A DNA stretch of 42,846 nt, taken from the NCBI GenBank assembly GCA_049687495.1, contig JBAVJB010000038.1:1-42846 (forward strand), written 5' to 3'. Both the position numbers and the translations under genes were made by a program. Below the pieces are notes generated by a model that saw nothing but the letters and a program-made list of their open reading frames with translations, was not told where the DNA came from and searched no databases. Of this stretch, positions 8,441 through 15,793 are shown piece by piece; the stretch's first letter is position 1, and each line of letters starts with the position of its first letter. The stretch is from Salinimicrobium sp049687495. GTDB taxonomy: Bacteria > Bacteroidota > Bacteroidia > Flavobacteriales > Flavobacteriaceae.

Positions 8441-9225
8441 TTTTGTCGGTTTTTAATGTTGATCTGCGGCGAATGCGTAACAAAAGAATTTGCAGGCACC
8501 GAGGCCGTAAGCCAGGCGTTCCCTCCAATAATGGAGTTGGCTCCAATAACGGTATCTCCCCCAAGAATGGTGGCATTTGCATAAATGGTCACATTGTCCT
8601 CAATGGTAGGATGCCTCTTGGTGTCTTTGAGATCCCTTTGTACATAAAGTGCCCCCAGAGTCACTCCCTGGTAGATCTTTACATTGTCTTTGATCACGGC
8701 GGTCTCACCAATAACTACTCCGGTGGCATGATCTATAAAGAAAGATTCCCCAATCTGCGCCCCGGGATTTATATCTGTCCCTGTAAGCTTGTGAGCGCAT
8801 TCGGTCATAAGCCTTGGAACCAGCGGAATTTTCAATTTATAAAGCTCGTGACTCAACCTGTAAACGGCAATGGCAAAAAATCCGGGATAAGACAGGTAAA
8901 CCTCCTCCACCGAATTTGCCGCAGGATCATTGCTTGCAATTGCCACCGCATCTTTGTTCAGCTTTTCGAGAATTTCCGGCAGTTTATGGCAGTAGTTATG
9001 CCACACCTCGGCACAGGGCTTTTGTGGTGCCCAGCAAACCAGGTCGGCCAGTTCAGAAAAATCAAATGCCAGTTTCTCCAGGTTTTCCTTCACGGGAGTA
9101 TCCTCATCAAAGAGGGTGTAAAATAAGTTTTTCGTGAACTCTTCTGAACGTTCTTTTATCTTGAACTTTAAATTTGGAAGTTTCTTTTGGGCGATGATCT
9201 GCCGTATCACTTTTTCCTGCTCCAT
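8437..9225 (-). CDS. cysE: Serine O-acetyltransferase
   Basis: A 262-aa enzyme that acetylates L-serine with acetyl-CoA, the first committed step to cysteine. An N-terminal alpha-helical domain (1-140) precedes a left-handed beta-helix of hexapeptide repeats (from about 150). Catalytic residues line up with the E. coli enzyme: D151 and H166 (DHATG motif) form the dyad, and H205 lies in KRHP. The C-terminus ends in a short tail after THSPQ rather than the long Gly-Ile tail used for cysteine synthase docking in enterics. It is the first gene of a two-gene operon, overlapping cysM by 4 bp, with a consensus -7 box about 20 bp upstream of its start. Confidence 0.93.
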   Translation of the reverse strand: MEQEKVIRQIIAQKKLPNLKFKIKERSEEFTKNLFYTLFDEDTPVKENLEKLAFDFSELADLVCWAPQKPCAEVWHNYCHKLPEILEKLNKDAVAIASNDPAANSVEEVYLSYPGFFAIAVYRLSHELYKLKIPLVPRLMTECAHKLTGTDINPGAQIGESFFIDHATGVVIGETAVIKDNVKIYQGVTLGALYVQRDLKDTKRHPTIEDNVTIYANATILGGDTVIGANSIIGGNAWLTASVPANSFVTHSPQINIKNRQK

Positions 9226-9245
9226 AATTCTACATTGCTATTCCT

Positions 9246-9253
9246 CAAAATTA
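9246..9253 (-). promoter_or_regulatory. TAnnTTTG -7 box of the cysE-cysM operon
   Basis: On the minus strand the sequence reads TAATTTTG, a perfect -7 match, about 20 bp from the cysE ATG. No convincing -33 TTTG sits at the standard spacing. Confidence 0.5.
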
Positions 9254-9307
9254 AGAAAACAAAGACGGTTAATAAGCCTGCTCTTTTTCTTAAAACTAGG
9301 AAGGATA

Positions 9308-9330
9308 TTTACTTTAACTACTAAAGTGAA
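9308..9330. promoter_or_regulatory. Inverted repeat upstream of cysE and the small ORF
   Basis: TTTACTTTA and TAAAGTGAA flank a 5-bp spacer and pair over 9 positions with one G-T wobble. It lies in the divergent spacer between cysE and the 43-aa ORF and could be an operator. No regulator is known from the sequence. Confidence 0.3.
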
Positions 9331-9407
9331 GTTAAATTTACTCGCGCGCAAACCTTTAAAACTCAATGTGTTGTAAATTTAGCTTATTAATCAAAAACTT
9401 ATCTGTC

Positions 9408-9539
9408 ATGGCACAAGATCAAAAAAAACAACAACAGCAGAAAAAGGAAGCTCAACCAAGGAAAGAAGCTCAACCAAGAAAAGCTGAACAAAAACAATCA
9501 GACAAAAAGCAACATTCTTCTAAACAAGAAAGAAAATAG
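9408..9539 (+). CDS. 43-aa Gln/Lys-rich small protein with tandem KEAQPR repeat
   Basis: An ATG-initiated 44-codon frame fills the otherwise empty 364-bp gap between cysE and the FUSC gene. The protein is made almost only of Q, K, E, A, R, P, S and D, has no hydrophobic residues after Met except Ala and Pro, and carries two adjacent KEAQPR units encoded by a 17-18 bp direct repeat (9448-9482). It is predicted to be fully disordered and strongly basic. An AT-rich near-consensus -7 region (TAAATTTA) lies about 30 bp upstream and a hairpin follows the stop. It may be a real nucleic-acid-binding or stress microprotein, or a chance frame; no function is assigned. Confidence 0.5.
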   Translation: MAQDQKKQQQQKKEAQPRKEAQPRKAEQKQSDKKQHSSKQERK

Positions 9540-9569
9540 TCTTTTATTACATTCTAGCATTTTTCTCAG

Positions 9570-9588
9570 GCCACCTCACAAGGGTGGC
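9570..9588. terminator. Weak hairpin after the small ORF and FUSC gene
   Basis: GCCACC (9570-9575) pairs with GGTGGC (9583-9588) over a 7-nt loop, followed by only TTTA on the plus strand. It sits between two convergent 3' ends, so termination is likely, but the T-tract is poor. Confidence 0.45.
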
Positions 9589-9589
9589 T

Positions 9590-11851
9590 TTATGCTGCCA
9601 GCCTTTCGCTGCTTTTTAGCAGCCCTTTCAGATTCCCTGAGAGCTCCAACAGCCACTTTAATTGATCATGTATGATCTGTGCCTCCTGCAATTTCAACCT
9701 CAGCCTTTCGCTTATCTGCTCCTGCCCCTGCTGTAGCTCCAGCTGTCTTTTTTCAACAAGTTCATTATAGGCCTCATTGAAGTAGGCTTCGGCCTCTTTG
9801 ATCCTGTCCTCCTGCTCTTCTGAAGTCAAATTTTCATTTTCAAGTAAGCCTAAGGCTGCTTCCAAATTGTTTTTAATACTTTTAATGTAGCCGGAAAAAT
9901 GTTCTGAAGCTGCCGTTGTATGCTGAGAGTAAATAAAAGTTCCAAGGGAGGCTGCCGAAGACAGGAACTCCTGGTTGACCGAAGCCAGCTTAAAGACCTG
10001 TGCCAGCTCCTGTGCTCCCGATTTTGGTTCCTGGGCCATTCTTTGAAAGGCAGCATTGAAATCACCTATGGCCAAAAATGCCTTTTTCCGGGCCAGACGG
10101 TAAGAAGTCGGTACCTCTCCTTTTTTCCTGTACAGCTTCTCGATCTCCCCGAGGTAATTCAGGTTAGCCTGGACACTTTCAGAAATGAACTTTTTAATTC
10201 CTGTTTCTTCCCAGGTGGGCCACAGCAGCTTATTTGCCAAAAATGCGAGCAAGGCCCCAACAATGGTATCAAGCACCCGAAATTGTATCACCTCAAGCAC
10301 ATCGGGCCGCAGCAAACTGTACACGAAAACCACGTTGAGCGTAATGAACGCGGCTGCAGTCTTGTAGTTCTTCTGTATCATGGCAAATGCCAGCACCAGG
10401 CAAACGACCGCGAGTATGCCGTATACCATTCTATTTTGCACCAAAAAGACTATAGAAACCGCAACAGCGCCTCCAAGCAGAGTACCGTAAAGCCTTTGTT
10501 TGAATCGGTCCCGGGTGAGCGCATAGCCGGGGCGCATGATCACTAGAGTTGTCAAAAGGATCCAGTAGGAATTCTGGAAATCGAAGATCTTTCCCAAAAA
10601 AAAGCCTGCCACTAAAGTAATGGTAAGTCTAAGGGAATGCCTGAAAATAGGGCTGTTAAAATCCAGGTTGTCCTGCAGGGTCTTGATATCGTAATCCTGG
10701 GTGGTCAAAAAGCGTTCGGCATCCTTTCTTTTCACACCACGGTCAATGCCTCCTTCCCAGTCACGCAGCAAACGTTCAATGGCCAATAACTTCTGAAACT
10801 GTTTCTCCTTAAAGACCAAAAGATTTCTGAACACTAACAGCAAACTGCGGTCGCGCGGCATTTCAGCTGAAGTTTCCAGCTCACGAAAATCTGCCCACAC
10901 CTTCTCCTTATGTTCCAGCAACTTCTTATCTGGTATATACTTTCTTTCTTTGCGCCATCGCTGCGCGATCCTTCTTAGCTGCACAGCCATGGAGCGGTTC
11001 CACTGCTTCACCGGCTCCAGTCTTTCCTCACGCCCGCTGAACAGCTCCCGCATCTTCTCGGGATTGACGGGATTTGCCATTCCCAGCTCCAAGATATCGA
11101 GCAGCTCCATGAAAATAAGCAGCTTCTTTCTCACCACGCCAGATTTTCCATAGTTACGGCGTCGGCTTATCAAGAGCTCACGAATGGTCTCATGTTTTTC
11201 GTTCAGGTTGGTTTGCAGCTCAAAAAGTTCTTTTTGATGCTCCTCCTGTTTTTCGACATCTCCGCTAAACAATTTATTCCTTGTTTCCAGGTAGTCTGCA
11301 GTGAGTTCAAAAGCTTCGGCCAGCAAAGTATCGGTTTCTTTACGCCGCATCAACCAGTGCATAAAAGCCGTAAGCCCCAAATACCAGATTCCGCCGCAGC
11401 CAATAAGCAGGGCTCGTTCCAGCACAGAGCTTTCCGAAGAAACATTCGCCAGGCTAAGCACCACCGAGAACAGTCCCGAAAAAGCAATCAAGGAGGCCCT
11501 AAAGCCATAGACCGAGATCATGGAGAAGCTAAACATCAATACCGCCAGCACGGGCACGAACAAATATGCAGTTTTGGCAGCGTAACCGGCAAGAATGGCG
11601 GCCAGTACCGCTGTAAGGATCGACAGGGAAACCCCAATGATCCTTCGGTGGAAACTGCCGGGCACATCGCTGGGCGAAGTAAGCAGCACCCCAACTGCCA
11701 TGGGAATTCCCAGGGCAAGCGCATCAAAATAGCCGGTTACCAGAAGTGGTACAATAGCAGCAATGCCGAACCTGATGCCCTTGGCATAATCGGCAGAACG
11801 CAAAAGGCCGAAGAAAGAAGTGATGTGCTGCAGAGGTTTCAAAAAGGGCAA
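9590..11851 (-). CDS. FUSC/YccS-like integral membrane protein
   Basis: A 753-aa inner-membrane protein with the duplicated layout of the YccS/FUSC (aromatic acid exporter-like) family. A first block of about six helices (residues 25-165) is followed by a long helical cytoplasmic region (170-390). A second helix block (about 395-525) contains the FUSC hallmark WILLTTLVIMRPGYALTRDRFKQRLYGTLLGG, and a C-terminal coiled-coil region follows. It is probably an efflux component for small organic acids, but the substrate is unknown. No ATG exists near the N-terminus: an in-frame TAA lies two codons upstream, so translation must start at TTG (11849-11851) or the TTG three codons on. It is transcribed alone. 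Confidence 0.85.
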   Translation of the reverse strand: MPFLKPLQHITSFFGLLRSADYAKGIRFGIAAIVPLLVTGYFDALALGIPMAVGVLLTSPSDVPGSFHRRIIGVSLSILTAVLAAILAGYAAKTAYLFVPVLAVLMFSFSMISVYGFRASLIAFSGLFSVVLSLANVSSESSVLERALLIGCGGIWYLGLTAFMHWLMRRKETDTLLAEAFELTADYLETRNKLFSGDVEKQEEHQKELFELQTNLNEKHETIRELLISRRRNYGKSGVVRKKLLIFMELLDILELGMANPVNPEKMRELFSGREERLEPVKQWNRSMAVQLRRIAQRWRKERKYIPDKKLLEHKEKVWADFRELETSAEMPRDRSLLLVFRNLLVFKEKQFQKLLAIERLLRDWEGGIDRGVKRKDAERFLTTQDYDIKTLQDNLDFNSPIFRHSLRLTITLVAGFFLGKIFDFQNSYWILLTTLVIMRPGYALTRDRFKQRLYGTLLGGAVAVSIVFLVQNRMVYGILAVVCLVLAFAMIQKNYKTAAAFITLNVVFVYSLLRPDVLEVIQFRVLDTIVGALLAFLANKLLWPTWEETGIKKFISESVQANLNYLGEIEKLYRKKGEVPTSYRLARKKAFLAIGDFNAAFQRMAQEPKSGAQELAQVFKLASVNQEFLSSAASLGTFIYSQHTTAASEHFSGYIKSIKNNLEAALGLLENENLTSEEQEDRIKEAEAYFNEAYNELVEKRQLELQQGQEQISERLRLKLQEAQIIHDQLKWLLELSGNLKGLLKSSERLAA

Positions 11852-11955
11852 ATTTTAAATGCCTTACAAAGCTATGGGTTTTGAGCGGTTTCGGCGGAAA
11901 AAAGCTGCACTTACAGCTTTCCGGGAACAATTTAACCTTTAATTAGTAAAAGGCC

Positions 11956-11987
11956 TTTGGTGAAGGAGAGGGATGATTGTAATTTTA
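11956..11987 (+). promoter_or_regulatory. Promoter of the PfpI-hydrolase operon
   Basis: TTTG (11956-11959), a 20-bp spacer and TAATTTTA (11980-11987, 7 of 8 to TAnnTTTG) precede the operon, with the expected start of transcription about 65 bp before the first ATG. Confidence 0.6.
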
Positions 11988-12058
11988 GAAAAAAGGGATT
12001 ATCAGACGATTTCTTCCTGAACAGATCCCTCCAACTGTAAAATTTAAAGCTGAAAAAT

Positions 12059-12742
12059 ATGAAGATCTTAATGGTTTTGACCTCTCATGACGAACTGGGA
12101 GATACCGGTAAAAAAACCGGATTTTGGAAAGAAGAATTTGCCGCCCCTTATTATGTTTTTGCCGATGCGGGCGCTGAGGTGACCATTACCTCTCCTAAAG
12201 GCAAAATGCCGCCTATTGACCCTTCCAGCGCCACGGAAGATGCTGAAACCAAAGCCACCAAACGCTTTGACGCCGATAAAGAGCTGCAGGAAAAGCTGAA
12301 GCATACCGTGAAAATGGAAGACATAGACTCTGATGAGTATGACGCCGTCTTTTATCCCGGCGGCCATGGCCCTTTATGGGACCTTGCAAATAACCTGAAA
12401 TCAATTGCCTTAATAGAAGAATTCAACGCCCAGATGAAACCTATGGCCTTTGTTTGCCATGCACCCGGAGTGCTTGCAAATGTGGAGGACCATAAGGAAC
12501 CTCTAGTAAGAGGCAAAAATGTTACCGGTTTTGCAAATACCGAAGAAGAGGCCGTTGGCCTTACCAATGTCGTGCCTTTCCTGGTAGAGGACAAACTCAA
12601 CCAACTGGGCGCGAATTATAGTAAAGGTGAAGACTGGAGTTCGTATGTCATGATAGACGGGAAATTGATCACAGGCCAAAACCCGGCTTCTTCTGAAAAG
12701 GCTGCAAAAGAACTGGTGAACATGATTAGAAAATCTGTCTAA
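12059..12742 (+). CDS. DJ-1/PfpI family protein (Hsp31/glyoxalase III-like)
   Basis: A 227-aa class I glutamine-amidotransferase-like protein. The nucleophile elbow is AFVCHAPGVL with C133 and adjacent H134, and an acidic residue in TGFWKEE (E25/E26) is placed to lower the cysteine pKa. These features, and a length near 230, fit the Hsp31-like branch that acts as a holdase chaperone or cofactor-free glyoxalase III against methylglyoxal. A third triad residue is not certain by eye. It is co-transcribed with an alpha/beta-hydrolase 3 bp downstream, suggesting a shared stress or detoxification role (inference). Confidence 0.88.
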   Translation: MKILMVLTSHDELGDTGKKTGFWKEEFAAPYYVFADAGAEVTITSPKGKMPPIDPSSATEDAETKATKRFDADKELQEKLKHTVKMEDIDSDEYDAVFYPGGHGPLWDLANNLKSIALIEEFNAQMKPMAFVCHAPGVLANVEDHKEPLVRGKNVTGFANTEEEAVGLTNVVPFLVEDKLNQLGANYSKGEDWSSYVMIDGKLITGQNPASSEKAAKELVNMIRKSV

Positions 12743-12745
12743 AAA

Positions 12746-13654
12746 ATGGCAAAATCTGAACGCAGTGTGGCAAGCGTCATTCGCGAGCACGAAGCTTCGG
12801 GAAAGTATTTTGACGTTGACGGCATCAAGACCTTCGCCCTTAGCTATGGGCGGGGGGAACCCGTTTTATGCATCCATGGTGTTCCCACATCTTCCTTTCT
12901 TTACCGCAAGTTGCTCACTTCCCTCTCAAAAAAGGGATATAAAGGCGTAAGTATAGATCTGCCGGGGCTTGGTCTTAGTGACCGCCCTGCAGATTTTGAC
13001 TATAGTTTTTCAAACCTTGCCGATTTTCTTTATAAGGCAGTAAAGGCATTGCGCCTAAAAAAATTTCATCTTGTAGTGCATGACGTGGGAGGGCCAATTG
13101 GCTTTGCCCTTGCTGCAAGGCACGCCAACCGGGTGATGTCTCTCAACATACTCAACAGCTGGATAGATGTGGTGAATTTCAAAAAACCAATGGTGATGAG
13201 GCCTTTCAGCAAAAAGCTCACCGGGGAAGCCGAACTTAAAATGATCACCCATCTTACCTGGCCGGTAATGTTCAGCCAGATGGGAGTCGAAAAATCTTCT
13301 AAAATCCCGGTGGAAGAAGTGAATGCCTATGTCGACCTGCTGAAAAGACAGGATGGCGGGAAGGCCTTTTTGAAGATCATGCGCAATTTTGACCATTCCC
13401 CGGAATTCAGGGACCTCTGCTATAAGGCGGTACAAAACGTGGATTATCCCGTGCAGGCAATTTGGGGAGAAAAAGATCCCGCATTAACCGTGGAAACCCA
13501 CGGGGAAGAGATAAAAAGAGTGGCAGGCTTAAAAGAGATCCACAAATTACCGGCAAAACATTTTCTGCAGGAAGAGGTCTGGCTCTCCCTGGCCGATAAG
13601 ATCGTGGAACAGGCAAAAAGCGTCCACCTCAAGACAACAAAAAAGGAGGCTTAA
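12746..13654 (+). CDS. Alpha/beta-hydrolase, haloalkane dehalogenase/epoxide hydrolase-like
   Basis: A 302-aa hydrolase. The oxyanion HGVP motif is at H44-P47 and the nucleophile elbow is VHDVGG with Asp D113 instead of Ser, which defines the dehalogenase/epoxide-hydrolase branch. The acid is probably D244 (WGEKDP) and the base H272 (AKHFLQ). The Trp that normally follows the nucleophile Asp in haloalkane dehalogenases (HDWGG) is Val here, removing one halide-stabilising residue, so dehalogenation is doubtful and epoxide or other ester-like substrates are possible. Translation is coupled to the PfpI gene (3-bp gap), and a terminator hairpin overlaps its last codons. Confidence 0.88.
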   Translation: MAKSERSVASVIREHEASGKYFDVDGIKTFALSYGRGEPVLCIHGVPTSSFLYRKLLTSLSKKGYKGVSIDLPGLGLSDRPADFDYSFSNLADFLYKAVKALRLKKFHLVVHDVGGPIGFALAARHANRVMSLNILNSWIDVVNFKKPMVMRPFSKKLTGEAELKMITHLTWPVMFSQMGVEKSSKIPVEEVNAYVDLLKRQDGGKAFLKIMRNFDHSPEFRDLCYKAVQNVDYPVQAIWGEKDPALTVETHGEEIKRVAGLKEIHKLPAKHFLQEEVWLSLADKIVEQAKSVHLKTTKKEA

Positions 13655-13667
13655 AAACCTCCTTTTT
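13640..13667. terminator. Intrinsic terminator overlapping the hydrolase stop codon
   Basis: AAAAAGGAGG (13640-13649) and CCTCCTTTTT (13658-13667) form a perfect 10-bp stem with an 8-nt loop containing the hydrolase stop codon. It is symmetric, so it also serves the convergent SDR gene. Confidence 0.85.
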
Positions 13668-13689
13668 GACACCAATATATTTTTGAACT

Positions 13690-14409
13690 TTATTTCTTCG
13701 GCGGTTTGGTTGGTCGTATTTCCACCTTACTGGGCAATGCCCTGTGGTTCATCTTAAGCAGGTCAACTACCAGTTCCCCGATATCTTCAATTTGTATCTT
13801 CCACGAATCTGCCTCAGACGGCTGATGATCGTTGAAATGTGTCGCCACAGATCCCGGCATTATGGTCGTTACTTTTATATCGTGATCCCGCAGGTCAAGC
13901 ATGGCTGCCTGTGTAAATCCTGTCACGCCAAATTTACTCGCATTATAGGCCGTTCCGCCGGCAAAGAAATTCGTTCCCGCCAGGCTGGAGATCGTAAAGA
14001 TGTAACCTTTAGATTCTTTTAGATACGGCACAGCGGCTTTCAGACTGAAAAATACACCGGTAAGATTGGTATCTATGGTTTGCTGCCACTGCTCTGCCGT
14101 AAGTTCTTCAATAGAACCAAAATGGCCAACTCCGGCATTTGCCACAAGCACATCCAGTTTCCCCCATTTTTGGGTCACCTCTTGAAGCGCCCGTTCCTGG
14201 CTTTTAAAGTCACGAACATCGGCTTCAATGCCTATAACCTCTCCTTTTCCGTGTTTGGAGATCTCTTTTGCGGCATCTTCGGCTTCATCTATGTGGCGGC
14301 TGGTAATAGCCACTTTTACTCCTTTAGAGGAGAGTGCTGCTGCTACCCCATAGCCGATTCCTTTGCTCCCGCCTGTCACAAAGGCTACTTTATTTTCTAA
14401 TGTTGTCAT
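13690..14409 (-). CDS. Short-chain dehydrogenase/reductase (FabG-like)
   Basis: A 239-aa classical SDR. The Rossmann glycine motif TGGSKGIGYG starts at residue 12, NAGVG is at 91-95, the catalytic Ser is in ISSLAG (S141/S142), and YNASK gives Y155 and K159. An Arg (SRHID, R38) after strand beta-2 favours NADPH. The sequence resembles 3-oxoacyl reductases, but neighbours give no fatty-acid context, so the substrate is unassigned. It faces the hydrolase gene across a terminator and diverges from a small conserved protein gene across a 228-bp spacer with a palindrome. Confidence 0.88.
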   Translation of the reverse strand: MTTLENKVAFVTGGSKGIGYGVAAALSSKGVKVAITSRHIDEAEDAAKEISKHGKGEVIGIEADVRDFKSQERALQEVTQKWGKLDVLVANAGVGHFGSIEELTAEQWQQTIDTNLTGVFFSLKAAVPYLKESKGYIFTISSLAGTNFFAGGTAYNASKFGVTGFTQAAMLDLRDHDIKVTTIMPGSVATHFNDHQPSEADSWKIQIEDIGELVVDLLKMNHRALPSKVEIRPTKPPKK

Positions 14410-14471
14410 ATTTTTTAATTTTTCAGCTTAAAACTACACAATGAAAACAGGAATACTAAACCGCCGGTTCT

Positions 14472-14489
14472 AAGAATTTGTTAATTCTT
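14472..14489. promoter_or_regulatory. Palindrome AAGAATT-tgtt-AATTCTT in divergent promoter region
   Basis: Perfect 7-bp arms around a 4-bp centre lie between the divergent SDR and TTG-started small gene. A dimeric repressor site is a reasonable reading, but the regulator is unknown. Confidence 0.4.
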
Positions 14490-14573
14490 CCGCGGGAAAG
14501 AGCATTAGAAATTTTTAAGGTTTTTGAAGCAAAATCTTTAAGTTTTGAGTCGGAAAAACCAACTAGAATGAAT

Positions 14574-14581
14574 TATCTTTG
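14574..14581 (+). promoter_or_regulatory. -7 box TATCTTTG of the small conserved gene
   Basis: TATCTTTG matches TAnnTTTG exactly and is followed by CA, a common start-site context in Bacteroidota. A TTTG lies 26 bp upstream, slightly far. Start of transcription would leave about 50 nt before the TTG start codon at 14638. Confidence 0.6.
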
Positions 14582-14637
14582 CAAACCTTCCGAAGAGGAG
14601 GGAAAATGATCAGGTTTAAACATAAAAACGAGCAACA

Positions 14638-15015
14638 TTGGAAAATCCTAAGGCACACAAACTTCTCAACAAAATTCAACGCGATCTAATGCGCAACGGT
14701 ATCATCACCAATACTATTGTTGAAGACCTCAAGGAGCTAAGGCCTTATGCCGTTGATGAAAAGGAGCCGTTGCTCGCCAAAGTGATCAGGCTTACCTACG
14801 AACACATTGAAGCTTACGAAACCTTTGATATTCCTATTCCTGAAGACGAGCCCTTAGAAGGTGAAGAGGTAGAACACGAAGAGGAAACTGCTGTTGACCC
14901 CCAGGAAAGCCTTGACTACCTGCTTTCTTTGATCGCCGAACCTCACAACAAGGTCAACGAACTGGAACTTAGGGAGTACAGCAATAATCTTTTGGCATAC
15001 GCCGAAGAGAATTAA
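14638..15015 (+). CDS. Small acidic conserved hypothetical protein, TTG start
   Basis: A 125-aa protein of unknown function. The start must be TTG (14638-14640): no in-frame ATG or GTG occurs between the promoter and the clear protein start ENPKAHKLLNKIQRD, and the next Met is residue 18. The N-terminal half is helical and amphipathic (KIQRDLMRNGIITNTIVEDLKELRPYAVDEKEPLLAKVIRLTYEHIEAYETF). A highly acidic linker (residues 64-85) and a second helical stretch follow. It has no membrane segment or signal peptide, so it is cytoplasmic. The character is that of a conserved flavobacterial protein, although I cannot check the distribution here. Confidence 0.75.
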   Translation: MENPKAHKLLNKIQRDLMRNGIITNTIVEDLKELRPYAVDEKEPLLAKVIRLTYEHIEAYETFDIPIPEDEPLEGEEVEHEEETAVDPQESLDYLLSLIAEPHNKVNELELREYSNNLLAYAEEN

Positions 15016-15049
15016 CACTGTTTTTTTCAGAAGTGGATTAATTATTGAA

Positions 15050-15067
15050 CTGTTTCAACTGAAACAG
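15050..15067. promoter_or_regulatory. Perfect palindrome CTGTTTCA-ac-TGAAACAG upstream of the DedA-like gene
   Basis: Two 8-bp perfect arms with a 2-bp centre lie in the 69-bp gap before the DedA-like ATG at 15085. The short centre and even length are typical of a dimeric regulator site rather than a terminator, and no T-tract follows. Confidence 0.45.
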
Positions 15068-15084
15068 ATTTGATAGAAAAGACT

Positions 15085-15705
15085 ATGCAGAAAAGGAACG
15101 CCGTATTGAATAAAAAGCCACGTTGGAAATTGCTCCACCAGTATTACAGCTACACGGGCTTTTACAGGTTTGTGGGACAAAGTCTCAAAAAGGCCATTTT
15201 ACCCATTCTTCTTGCTATTGGCGCCCTGCTGGCGGTGAACGAGTATGTGATCAACATACATGAGGTGCTGGTGACGGTGACCGAGACTTTTTCTCCCGTG
15301 GGAATTCTCTCTGTTTTTCTTGCTTCGGAAACTTTTTTAGGACTTGTTCCGCCGGAATTATTCATTGCCTGGGCAGGTAAATCGTCTATGCCGATGCTGT
15401 ACCTGAGCTTGCTGGCACTTGCCTCCTACATTGGAGGAATTCTTTCCTACTGGGGCGGAAAAGCCATAACCAGGATACCTTCGGTTCACAATTACCTGGA
15501 AGCAAAGATGTCCAAACACATCAAGAACACCGAAAAGTGGGGCGGATTTTTAATTGTGGTTGGAGCTTTATTGCCCATCCCCTTTTCCATGACCAGTATT
15601 GCCGCTGGTATCATCAACTACAAGTTCGGGCATTATTTGTTGTTCGGCCTTTTGAGGTTCGTTCGTTTCTACGGCTATGCGATAGTCATCTTCAAGATCG
15701 TGTAA
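15085..15705 (+). CDS. DedA/YqaA-like membrane protein (VTT domain)
   Basis: About 206 aa from the ATG at 15085; the frame is open to a TTG at 15070 that would overlap the palindrome's edge. A basic N-terminus precedes about five hydrophobic segments. The VTT core shows ASETFLGLVPPELFIAWAG (the E..G..PPE type re-entrant loop), YIGGILSYWGGK and a later KWGGFLIVVGALLPIPFSMTSIAAG loop, which place it with the YqaA/DedA superfamily. These proteins move or scramble polyprenyl- or phospholipids, or support envelope energetics; the precise substrate is unknown. It follows the small acidic gene and precedes the zinc transporter, which has its own promoter. Confidence 0.8.
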   Translation: MQKRNAVLNKKPRWKLLHQYYSYTGFYRFVGQSLKKAILPILLAIGALLAVNEYVINIHEVLVTVTETFSPVGILSVFLASETFLGLVPPELFIAWAGKSSMPMLYLSLLALASYIGGILSYWGGKAITRIPSVHNYLEAKMSKHIKNTEKWGGFLIVVGALLPIPFSMTSIAAGIINYKFGHYLLFGLLRFVRFYGYAIVIFKIV

Positions 15706-15756
15706 TCCTTCCGCAGAAAGAGCAGCAGCTGCTTCAAATTTCCATATAAAATCTTG

Positions 15757-15764
15757 TACTTTTG
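15757..15764 (+). promoter_or_regulatory. -7 box TACTTTTG of the CDF transporter gene
   Basis: An exact TAnnTTTG match about 30 bp before the ATG at 15794. No clear -33 element is seen at the ideal distance. Confidence 0.5.
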
Positions 15765-15793
15765 AGATGCCAATCTTATAAAAAACGATTTTT

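Noticed and set aside
8443..9126. Long plus-strand frame opposite cysE
   Set aside because: Antisense shadow: cysE has all catalytic residues and hexapeptide repeats on the minus strand, while this frame shows no domain.
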